Translations under genes and position numbers: made by a program
Notes under the pieces: generated by a model
The model's database searches: none
What the model saw: the letters and a program-made list of their open reading frames with translations, nothing else
Told to the model about the DNA's origin: nothing
In this document: positions 1 to 5,713 of the stretch, piece after piece
How the letters are laid out: each line of letters begins with the position of its first letter
How positions within the stretch are numbered: the first letter of the stretch is position 1
From: Limisphaerales bacterium
GTDB lineage: Bacteria; Verrucomicrobiota; Verrucomicrobiia; Limisphaerales; PALSA-1396
DNA length: 9,242 bases
Assembly: GCA_003140275.1 (NCBI GenBank)
Contig: PLJQ01000460.1
Location: 1 to 9,242 of the forward strand
Reading direction: 5' to 3'

Positions 1-566
1 GGCTGGGGGTGGACCCGAAACAATCCGACCAGATGGTTCGTGGTTCCGTTCCGTTACCGCACGGCAGCGGCAAAACTGTGCGCGTCCTTGTTTTTACGCG
101 TGACGGCAATGCGGCGGAAGCGGCCAAAGCCGCCGGCGCCGAGTTTGTTGGTTTCGAAGACATGATTAAAAAATGTCAGGAAGGTTGGACGGATTTCGAT
201 GTTGCCGTCGCCACGCCCGAAGCGATGGTTGAAGTGCGCAAACTCGGCAAAGTGCTCGGGCCGCGCGGCCTGATGCCGAACCCAAAGACCGGCACCGTCA
301 CCGACGACACAGCTAAAGCGGTGAAGGAAGTCAAAGCTGGACGCATTGAGTTCAAAGTTGACAAGGCGGGCAACGTTCACGTTCCTGTCGGCAAGGCGTC
401 TTTTGCGTTGGATCAGATTGTTGAAAATGCGCGGTCGGTGATCGAAGCCGTGATCAAAGCGCGTCCGGCCAGTGTGAAGGGCCAATTCGTCCAAAGCTGC
501 ACCCTTTCCGCGACCATGAGTCCGCCGGTGCGGGTGGACATCCGCGAATTTTTGGCGGCGACTTAA
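1..566 (+). CDS. rplA: 50S ribosomal protein L1, 5'-truncated by the window edge
   Basis: L1 binds 23S rRNA at the mobile L1 stalk near the ribosomal E site and helps release deacylated tRNA; in many bacteria it also represses its own operon by binding the mRNA. The first complete codon is at 3-5 and the frame stays open to TAA at 564-566, giving 187 visible residues. The opening LGVDPKQSDQMVRG aligns with residue 48 onward of the 234-residue E. coli protein, so about 47 residues lie outside the window. The L1 signature LGPRGLMPNPKTGTVT is present, followed by the KAGRIEFKVDK segment and a C-terminal STTM-like end (SATMSPPVRVD). The GTG at 9-11 is an internal valine codon, not the start. rplJ follows after 26 bases, so the two are surely co-transcribed; rplK is expected just upstream but is not visible. 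Confidence 0.97.
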   Translation, partial: LGVDPKQSDQMVRGSVPLPHGSGKTVRVLVFTRDGNAAEAAKAAGAEFVGFEDMIKKCQEGWTDFDVAVATPEAMVEVRKLGKVLGPRGLMPNPKTGTVTDDTAKAVKEVKAGRIEFKVDKAGNVHVPVGKASFALDQIVENARSVIEAVIKARPASVKGQFVQSCTLSATMSPPVRVDIREFLAAT

Positions 567-592
567 ATTGAATTTTAACTGAGACACTTACC

Positions 593-1105
593 ATGCGTGC
601 TGAAAAAAAGAATATCAGTGAAGAATACATCGCGCGGTTAAACGCGTCGCCATTTTTCTTTGTGGTGGACTACACTGGGTTGAAGGTCGGGCCGATTACC
701 GAATTGCGTAAGCGACTGGGCCAGGCGGGTGCGGAAATTCATGTTGTCAAAAACACCCTCTTCCGTCGCGCGGCCCGGGAAGCTGGCGTCGCCGATCTGG
801 GTGCCACCTTGTCCGGCCAATTGGCCATGGTGACCGGGAAGCGCGATGTCTCCGTTGCTGCCAAAGTGGTCAAAACCTTTTCGGCTGAATTTGACAAACC
901 CAAAATAAAATTCGGCTACTTGAACAATCAACGACTGGAAACGAAGGACATCCTGACCCTGGCGGATTTGCCGTCACTTGATGTTTTGCGCAGCAAGTTG
1001 CTTGGCGTCCTGAAAGCGCCAGCAACTAAACTGGTCGCCTTGATCAACACTCCCGCGAGCCAGTTGGTGAGAGTTCTCCAGGCGCGCGTGGAGAAGGGCG
1101 CGTAG
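593..1105 (+). CDS. rplJ: 50S ribosomal protein L10
   Basis: L10 anchors the L7/L12 dimers to 23S rRNA beside L11 and so forms the base of the stalk that recruits elongation, initiation and release factors. The 170-residue product has the family's usual length. The N-terminal globular domain shows the typical VDYTGLKVGPITELRKRL and HVVKNTLFRRA segments (about residues 25-60). The last 40 or so residues (SLDVLRSKLLGVLKAP through LVRVLQARVEKGA) are the amphipathic helix that binds L7/L12 N-terminal domains. ATG 593 is chosen because it gives the standard MRAEKK-type beginning. Only a weak TGAG lies upstream (580-583), so the SD is poor. The E. coli rplJ gene is preceded by a long leader that L10 binds to repress translation; the 26-base gap here has no room for one. 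The gap to rplL downstream is long and structured. Confidence 0.98.
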   Translation: MRAEKKNISEEYIARLNASPFFFVVDYTGLKVGPITELRKRLGQAGAEIHVVKNTLFRRAAREAGVADLGATLSGQLAMVTGKRDVSVAAKVVKTFSAEFDKPKIKFGYLNNQRLETKDILTLADLPSLDVLRSKLLGVLKAPATKLVALINTPASQLVRVLQARVEKGA

Positions 1106-1177
1106 CAATTAAAACGATTTCATCCTCGTTAAACGATGGGGATGGGAAAACAACAACAAGAATAACAAAGTAAATCG

Positions 1178-1200
1178 TCGGTTCGCGGGCCGTGAACTGA
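1178..1200 (+). promoter_or_regulatory. RNA hairpin upstream of rplL (10-bp stem)
   Basis: The left arm TCGGTTCGCG (1178-1187) pairs with the right arm CGTGAACTGA (1191-1200) in a continuous 10-bp stem with two G-U wobbles and a GGC loop. It is not followed by a T-run, so it is not a conventional terminator. It sits 33 bases before the rplL SD. A role as protein-binding site, RNase site or mRNA stabiliser is inference. Confidence 0.6.
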
Positions 1201-1205
1201 AACCA

Positions 1206-1219
1206 TCCGTGGCCACGGA
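1206..1219 (+). promoter_or_regulatory. Perfect 14-bp palindrome just before the rplL ribosome binding site
   Basis: TCCGTGGCCACGGA is identical to its reverse complement. As RNA it can fold with a 5-bp stem and GGCC loop; as DNA it could be a site for a dimeric protein. It ends 14 bases before the rplL SD. The RNA reading is favoured because a second hairpin stands directly upstream and no promoter is visible. Confidence 0.5.
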
Positions 1220-1233
1220 GAACGACGAGACTG

Positions 1234-1239
1234 AAAGGT
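1234..1239 (+). promoter_or_regulatory. rplL Shine-Dalgarno site
   Basis: AAAGGT lies with its AAAGG core ending 4 bases before ATG 1243. The rpoB site at 1837-1842 is the same hexamer, which supports both starts. Confidence 0.7.
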
Positions 1240-1242
1240 AAC

Positions 1243-1635
1243 ATGGCTGACTTAGCTGGAATAGTGGAACAATTGGGCAAGCTGACGGTAGTGGAAGCCG
1301 CCGAACTGGTAAAACAACTGGAAACCTCCTGGGGTGTTACGGCGGCGGCTCCGGTCGCGGTTGCAGCGGCGAGTGCGGCGGCGGGGGGTGGCGCGGCGGC
1401 TCCGGCGGCTGAAGCTAAAACGGAGTTCGAGGTGATCCTCGTCTCGGTGCCAGCCGACAAGAAGATTGCTGCGATTAAAGCGGTGCGTGAAGTCAAAGCC
1501 GGACTGGGCTTGGCTGAAGCCAAGAAATTGGTGGAGGAGTGCCCGAAACCGGTATTGGAAGGTGCCAACAAGGCGGACGCGGACGCCGCCAAAAAGAAGC
1601 TCGAAGAAGCGGGCGCCAAAGTGGAAGTCAAGTAA
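1243..1635 (+). CDS. rplL: 50S ribosomal protein L7/L12
   Basis: L7/L12 is the multicopy stalk protein whose C-terminal domain contacts EF-Tu, EF-G, IF2 and release factors. The 130-residue product has the standard architecture. Residues 2-32 form the N-terminal dimerisation and L10-binding domain (ADLAGIVEQLGKLTVVEAAE). Residues 33-58 are an Ala/Gly/Pro-rich flexible hinge. Residues 59-130 form the globular factor-binding domain, with the conserved IKAVRE and GLGLAEAKKLVE helices (I78-R82, G87-E98) and the terminal EEAGAKVEVK. It is about 9 residues longer than the E. coli protein, largely because of the hinge. C100 in the CTD is somewhat unusual. ATG 1243 has a good SD. The gene is bounded on both sides by structured spacers, which fits the need to make several L7/L12 copies per L10 and far fewer polymerase subunits. 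Confidence 0.98.
   Translation: MADLAGIVEQLGKLTVVEAAELVKQLETSWGVTAAAPVAVAAASAAAGGGAAAPAAEAKTEFEVILVSVPADKKIAAIKAVREVKAGLGLAEAKKLVEECPKPVLEGANKADADAAKKKLEEAGAKVEVK
1342..1405 (+). repeat. In-frame 13-bp direct repeats inside the rplL hinge
   Basis: GCGGCGGCTCCGG occurs at 1342-1354 and again at 1393-1405. The copies are 51 bp apart, exactly 17 codons, and both encode the same Ala-Ala-Ala-Pro stretch of the hinge. Recombination or slippage between them would shorten or lengthen the hinge without breaking the frame. Confidence 0.8.
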
Positions 1636-1646
1636 AAGGCGTTTTT

Positions 1647-1678
1647 GCGGGGCGGCGGGAGAGTTTCGGCCGCCCTGC
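1647..1678 (+). terminator. GC-rich hairpin right after rplL, possible attenuator
   Basis: GCGGGGCGGC (1647-1656) pairs with GCCGCCCTGC (1669-1678) in a 10-bp stem with one G-U pair and a 12-base loop. It starts 11 bases after the rplL stop. Only TTCACT follows, so it lacks a proper U-tract. It may act as a partial terminator, a pause site or a 3'-end stabiliser for the ribosomal-protein part of the transcript. The function is inferred from position; E. coli has an attenuator in the equivalent gap. Confidence 0.5.
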
Positions 1679-1751
1679 TTCACTAGAACGCAATCGAAGA
1701 ACGCAGGTCAAATATCAGAACAACGAAGCCACAGCGGGTGGTTTGGATTGC

Positions 1752-1797
1752 GGCAAGTTCGCGGTTGAACACCGTGGGCTTGCCTTGTGTCGTTTCT
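1752..1797 (+). terminator. Long hairpin plus T-rich run between rplL and rpoB: probable transcription attenuator
   Basis: GGCAAGTTCGCGGT (1752-1765) pairs without a gap with ACCGTGGGCTTGCC (1771-1784). This gives a 14-bp stem with three G-U wobbles and a TGAAC loop. A T-rich but interrupted run follows (TTGTGTCGTTTCT, 1785-1797). Long stem, short loop and imperfect U-tract are what a leaky intrinsic terminator looks like. Its place, after the stalk genes and before polymerase, matches the known attenuator between rplL and rpoB in E. coli, where most transcripts end. An alternative small hairpin (GTTC 1757-1760 with GAAC 1767-1770) could compete with it. Confidence 0.6.
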
Positions 1798-1810
1798 CAA
1801 AAACAAAAGG

Positions 1811-1829
1811 GGCTGGCGTGTTGCCAGCC
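1811..1829 (+). promoter_or_regulatory. Perfect hairpin directly upstream of the rpoB ribosome binding site
   Basis: GGCTGGC (1811-1817) and GCCAGCC (1823-1829) form a perfect 7-bp stem with a GTGTT loop. It ends 7 bases before the AAAGG of the rpoB SD. There is no T-run after it, so it is more likely to affect ribosome access or RNA stability than termination. The role is inferred. Confidence 0.55.
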
Positions 1830-1836
1830 AATGATT

Positions 1837-1842
1837 AAAGGT
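1837..1842 (+). promoter_or_regulatory. rpoB Shine-Dalgarno site
   Basis: AAAGGT, the same hexamer as before rplL, has its AAAGG core ending 5 bases before ATG 1847 and fixes the rpoB start. In-frame TGA at 1832-1834 excludes any longer start. Confidence 0.7.
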
Positions 1843-1846
1843 CAAA

Positions 1847-4800
1847 ATGCCATCGCGAGCCAGTGAACGTATAAACTTCGGTAAAATTAAAGAGATCATC
1901 GCCCCGCCGAATCTCATCGAATTGCAGACCAATTCGTATCGGGACTTTTTGCAAGCGGATACGTCTCCCTCCAAGCGTAAGAACCTGGGTTTGCAGGCTG
2001 TGTTTGCCGAGGTTTTCCCCATTGAAAGTTACGATGGCAAATGTGTTCTGTCCTTTGACAGCTACGCCATCGGCCCGGCCAAGCTCGATTGGCTCGAATG
2101 CCTGAGGGAAGGGGTGACTTACGGCGCGCCGCTTTACGTGACCTTCAAGCTCAAAGAGGAAAAGGGAACGAAGGAGGAAAAAGTTTTCATGGGTGAATTA
2201 CCGCTGATGACACCCCAAGGCACGTTTGTCATCAACGGCGCCGAACGGGTTATTGTCAGCCAATTACATCGTTCGCCCGGTTTGGCGTTTGAGGCCACTC
2301 AACACGCGAACGGGAAAATGCTGCATTCCTTCCGCATCATTCCCGATCGCGGTTCGTGGTACGAGGCTCAGTTTGATACCAGCGATTTGCTTTACGTTTA
2401 CCTCGACCGCAAGAAACGCCGCCGCAAATTTTTGACGACCACTTTTTTTCGCGCGCTGGGTTACGGCGCCGATGCTGACATCTTGAAACTGTTTTATGAC
2501 ATCGAGCAACTGACCGTCAAAGAAGCCGAAAAGCTCGACGACCTCCAAAACAAAGTCCTGATTGAAGACGCAACCGATGAGGAAAAAGGCATTGTCGTCG
2601 CACGGGCTTTCGAGCCGTTGTCCAAGGCCGTTGTCAAACAAATTGCCGAACTGGGCGTGACCAAAATCCGTGTAGTGGATACAACGCTCGACGAAGGGAT
2701 CGTCATCAAGTGCATGAAAAAGGATCCCGCGAAAAACGAAGATGAAGCCCTTAAGGATATTTATCGCCGGTTGCGTCCGGGTGATCCGCCGACCGCGGCC
2801 AATGCGCGCGCACTGATCAAACGGCTGTTCTTCGATCCAAAGCGTTACGATCTGGGCCGGGTAGGTCGCTACAAGATCAATCAGAAGTTGGGCATCAAAG
2901 GCGGTGAATCCCGCATATTGACGAAGGAAGATTTGGTTGCCGCCACCAAGTATCTCCTGCGCCTGAAAAAAGGCGATGGGAGTTTGGACGACATCGATCA
3001 CCTCGGTAGCCGACGGGTTCGCACCGTCGGCGAATTGCTGGCCAACCAATGCCGCGTGGGTCTGGCCCGCACGGAACGGTTGGTGAAGGAACGCATGACG
3101 TTGTTTGATCAGAGCATGGACAGCATGTCGCCTCAAAAACTGATCAATCCCAAGGCCCTGTCCGCCGTGATCCGCGATTTCTTCGGTCGCAGTCAACTTT
3201 CGCAATTCATGGATCAAATTAATCCGCTCGCCGAACTCACGCACAAGCGCCGTCTCTCCGCCCTTGGGCCAGGCGGTTTATCGCGGGACCGTGCCGGGTT
3301 CGAAGTGCGAGACGTGCATCCGTCGCACTATGGCCGCATCTGTCCGGTGGAAACGCCCGAAGGCCCGAACATTGGCTTGATCGCGTCATTGGCCACATTT
3401 GCGCGGGTGAATGATTTTGGATTCCTCGAAACACCCTACCGCAAAGTCGAGAATGACCGCGTCACCAATCACATCGATTACCTTACGGCTGACCGCGAGG
3501 AGACATTTGTGATAGCGCAAGCCAACGCTCCCATTGATGACAAAGGACGTTTCCAGACGGACCGCGTCCCTTGCCGCGGCAAAGGCGACTTTATCGACGT
3601 TGAACCGTCGCGCGTCGATTACATGGACGTTTCGCCCAAGCAACTGGTTTCTGTGGCTGCCAGCTTGATTCCGTTTTTGGAGCACGACGATGCGAACCGG
3701 GCGTTGATGGGTTCGAATATGCAACGTCAGGCTGTCCCGCTGCTCGTCACCGAAGCTCCACTGGTGGCGACCGGTTTGGAAGATCGTGTGGCCCGCGATT
3801 CCCGCGCGGTTTTGGTCGCGGAAGAATCGGGAAAGGTTGCCTCGGTAACCGGAAATCAAGTGATTATCACGTCCGACGGCAAATTGTCGGAAAGCAAAAA
3901 GAAGATTAAGCACGATCCGGAGAGCGGAATATACGTTTACCACGTCCGCAAATTCATGCGCTCCAATGCGGCCACCTGCATCAATCAGAAAATCGTGGTG
4001 CGGAAGGGAGACTCCGTCAAGAAGGGCCAGTTAATCGCCGACGGCCCTTGCACTCAGGGTGGCGAACTCGCGCTCGGTCGCAACGTCCTTTGCGCGTTCA
4101 TGCCGTGGAACGGTTACAACTTTGAGGACGCCATCCTGATCAGCGAAAAGATTGTAAAAGAGGACATCTTTACCTCCATCCACATCGATGAATTCGAGGT
4201 GGTCGCCCGCGACACCAAACTGGGGCCGGAGGAAATTACCCGTGACATACCGAACCTTGGCGAAGAGGCATTGAAAAATCTAAGCGCGGAGGGCGTTATT
4301 TGCGTCGGCGCGGAAGTGAAGCCCGGCGATATTCTCGTCGGTAAAATCACGCCGAAGAGCGAGACTGAATTGGCGCCGGAAGAACGACTGCTGCGCGCCA
4401 TATTCGGCGAAAAAGCCGCTGATGTGAAAGACACTTCGTTGAAAGTTCCGTCTGGCACTTATGGCATCGTGATGGATGTGAAGATTTCGGCGAAGAAGGA
4501 ATTTGATCGCGAAGCCACGACTCAGGCCAATGAAGAGAAAAAACATTCCAAGCAGGTCGAAGAAGAACATAAAAAAAAGATGGAGGAGTTGCGCGAGCAA
4601 TTGACCGAAGCGTTGAGCAACATCCTGCTGGGCGAAAAGATTCCGCTCGACGTGGTCAATTCTGAGACGGGCGAAATCATCATCCCGGCCAATCGGAAAA
4701 TCACCAAGACGTTGCTGCGGAAACTGGCGACCGTTTACGATCGCATAGAAATCGACCCGTCGCCGATCCGCAACAAGATCAACGAAATCATCGGCAGCTT

Positions 4801-5659
4801 CAAAAAGAAGTTTGATGATTTGCAGATTCAACACGATCAGGACATGGAACGGGCGGAGTCGGGGGATAATGTCGATACCGGCATCGTCAAATCGGTTAAG
4901 GTCTATATCGCCTCCAAGCGCAAGCTTTCGGTGGGTGACAAGATGGCGGGACGCCACGGTAACAAAGGTGTGGTGGCCAAGATCGTGGCGGAAGAGGACA
5001 TGCCGTTCCTTGCTGACGGAACTCCCGTCGAGATCGTTTTGAATCCGCTGGGTGTGCCTTCCCGCATGAACGTGGGACAGGTATTGGAGACACACCTTGG
5101 CTGGGCGGCCCGGTTTCTGGGATTAAGATTTGCCACCCCGGTTTTCGACGGCATCAAGGAAAAAGACATTCGCGGCTACCTTAAGCAGGCCAATTTGCCC
5201 GAACACGGCAAAACCATCTTGTTTGATGGCCGCACGGGCCAGCCTTTCGATCAGGAAATTGTCGTCGGTTACATTTACACGATGAAACTCGGTCACTTGG
5301 TGGCCGACAAGATTCACGCCCGCGCCGTCGGCCCGTATTCGCTTGTGACCCAGCAGCCGCTCGGTGGCAAAGCCCAATACGGCGGTCAGCGTTTCGGCGA
5401 AATGGAAGTGTGGGCCATGGAAGCTTACGGGGCGGCTTACACGCTTCAGGAATTACTTACCGTTAAATCGGACGACGTGCAGGGTCGCACCCGCATTTAT
5501 GAAAGCATCGTGAAGGGAGACAACAGTCTGGAAGCCGGCGTGCCGGAATCCTTCAACGTGCTGGTCAAGGAAATGCAATCGTTGGGCATGGATGTGAAGG
5601 TGGGTTACGCCAACGCGCAAGACCAACCTGTGGAAACGACCGTTCTAACGGCCGGTTGA
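1847..5659 (+). CDS. rpoB: DNA-directed RNA polymerase subunit beta
   Basis: RpoB forms one pincer of core RNA polymerase and, with beta', the active site. The 1270-residue frame is intact from ATG to TGA 5657-5659 (E. coli 1342). N-terminal residues carry the protrusion and lobe (PLMTPQGTFVINGAERVIVSQLHRS is split by no insertion; RGSWYEAQFD). The rifampicin region is at about 446-480 with D456, H466, R469 and S471 matching E. coli D516, H526, R529 and S531. HDDANRALMGSNMQRQAVP starts at 613. The NFEDA acidic pair is E760-D761. The flap region (LLRAIFGEKAADVKD) leads into a charged coiled-coil insertion (about 885-1010), equivalent to the E. coli beta insertion before GDKMAGRHGNKG. K1032 and K1040 match E. 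coli K1065 and K1073. The E. coli insertion after ETHLG is absent, explaining part of the shorter length. The C-terminal clamp block (GGKAQYGGQRFGEMEVW) is complete, with a short extra tail after MDVKVG. rpoC follows after 54 bases. Confidence 0.99.
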   Translation: MPSRASERINFGKIKEIIAPPNLIELQTNSYRDFLQADTSPSKRKNLGLQAVFAEVFPIESYDGKCVLSFDSYAIGPAKLDWLECLREGVTYGAPLYVTFKLKEEKGTKEEKVFMGELPLMTPQGTFVINGAERVIVSQLHRSPGLAFEATQHANGKMLHSFRIIPDRGSWYEAQFDTSDLLYVYLDRKKRRRKFLTTTFFRALGYGADADILKLFYDIEQLTVKEAEKLDDLQNKVLIEDATDEEKGIVVARAFEPLSKAVVKQIAELGVTKIRVVDTTLDEGIVIKCMKKDPAKNEDEALKDIYRRLRPGDPPTAANARALIKRLFFDPKRYDLGRVGRYKINQKLGIKGGESRILTKEDLVAATKYLLRLKKGDGSLDDIDHLGSRRVRTVGELLANQCRVGLARTERLVKERMTLFDQSMDSMSPQKLINPKALSAVIRDFFGRSQLSQFMDQINPLAELTHKRRLSALGPGGLSRDRAGFEVRDVHPSHYGRICPVETPEGPNIGLIASLATFARVNDFGFLETPYRKVENDRVTNHIDYLTADREETFVIAQANAPIDDKGRFQTDRVPCRGKGDFIDVEPSRVDYMDVSPKQLVSVAASLIPFLEHDDANRALMGSNMQRQAVPLLVTEAPLVATGLEDRVARDSRAVLVAEESGKVASVTGNQVIITSDGKLSESKKKIKHDPESGIYVYHVRKFMRSNAATCINQKIVVRKGDSVKKGQLIADGPCTQGGELALGRNVLCAFMPWNGYNFEDAILISEKIVKEDIFTSIHIDEFEVVARDTKLGPEEITRDIPNLGEEALKNLSAEGVICVGAEVKPGDILVGKITPKSETELAPEERLLRAIFGEKAADVKDTSLKVPSGTYGIVMDVKISAKKEFDREATTQANEEKKHSKQVEEEHKKKMEELREQLTEALSNILLGEKIPLDVVNSETGEIIIPANRKITKTLLRKLATVYDRIEIDPSPIRNKINEIIGSFKKKFDDLQIQHDQDMERAESGDNVDTGIVKSVKVYIASKRKLSVGDKMAGRHGNKGVVAKIVAEEDMPFLADGTPVEIVLNPLGVPSRMNVGQVLETHLGWAARFLGLRFATPVFDGIKEKDIRGYLKQANLPEHGKTILFDGRTGQPFDQEIVVGYIYTMKLGHLVADKIHARAVGPYSLVTQQPLGGKAQYGGQRFGEMEVWAMEAYGAAYTLQELLTVKSDDVQGRTRIYESIVKGDNSLEAGVPESFNVLVKEMQSLGMDVKVGYANAQDQPVETTVLTAG

Positions 5660-5681
5660 AATTGAAACGAAAGAATATTTA

Positions 5682-5699
5682 CGGCGAGAAGCCTCGCCG
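5682..5699 (+). promoter_or_regulatory. Perfect hairpin in the rpoB-rpoC gap
   Basis: CGGCGAG (5682-5688) and CTCGCCG (5693-5699) form a 7-bp stem with an AAGC tetraloop, ending 14 bases before ATG 5714. The rest of the 54-base gap is A/T-rich and has no SD at normal spacing before rpoC, and no convincing promoter. No T-run follows the hairpin, so it is not an intrinsic terminator. It may set ribosome access to rpoC or serve as a processing site; this is inference. Confidence 0.55.
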
Positions 5700-5713
5700 A
5701 AACGCCAAATAGT

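Larger units (their letters stand above)
1106..1242 (+). promoter_or_regulatory. Structured rplJ-rplL spacer (137 bases)
   Basis: No gene fits here. The spacer has three parts. First is a weak imperfect hairpin in which CATCC (1121-1125) faces GGATG (1140-1144). Second is an A-rich, CAA-repeated and probably single-stranded linker (about 1147-1174). Third are two compact GC-rich hairpins (1178-1200 and 1206-1219) leading into the rplL SD. CCATCC at 1203-1208 can alternatively pair with GGATGG at 1140-1145, which would open the second hairpin. I saw no convincing -35/-10 pair. The layout suggests a post-transcriptional control region for rplL; that role is inferred. Confidence 0.55.

Noticed and set aside
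602..610. A-AAA-AAG slippery heptamer at the start of rplJ
   Set aside because: A -1 shift meets a TGA at 619-621 after three codons and there is no stimulatory element; it reflects the Lys-Lys-Lys start typical of L10.
1636..1846. Internal promoter for rpoBC
   Set aside because: I tried TTGAAC at 1765-1770 and neighbouring TTG hexamers; no acceptable -10 lies 16-18 bases away on any of them. An alternative sigma consensus cannot be excluded by eye.
1831..1866. Eleven-codon frame starting at an ATG just before rpoB and overlapping its start
   Set aside because: It has no SD (a hairpin is directly upstream) and its body is simply the rpoB SD and first codons read in another frame.
2264..3244. 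A 326-codon open frame on the - strand, antisense to rpoB
   Set aside because: Same reasons: complete overlap with a highly conserved gene, no family resemblance, no ribosome binding site or promoter of its own that I can see.
5656..5681. Promoter formed by tandem TTGAAA (5656-5667) and TATTTA (5676-5681) before rpoC
   Set aside because: Spacings of 14 and 8 bases are too short for a sigma-70-type promoter.
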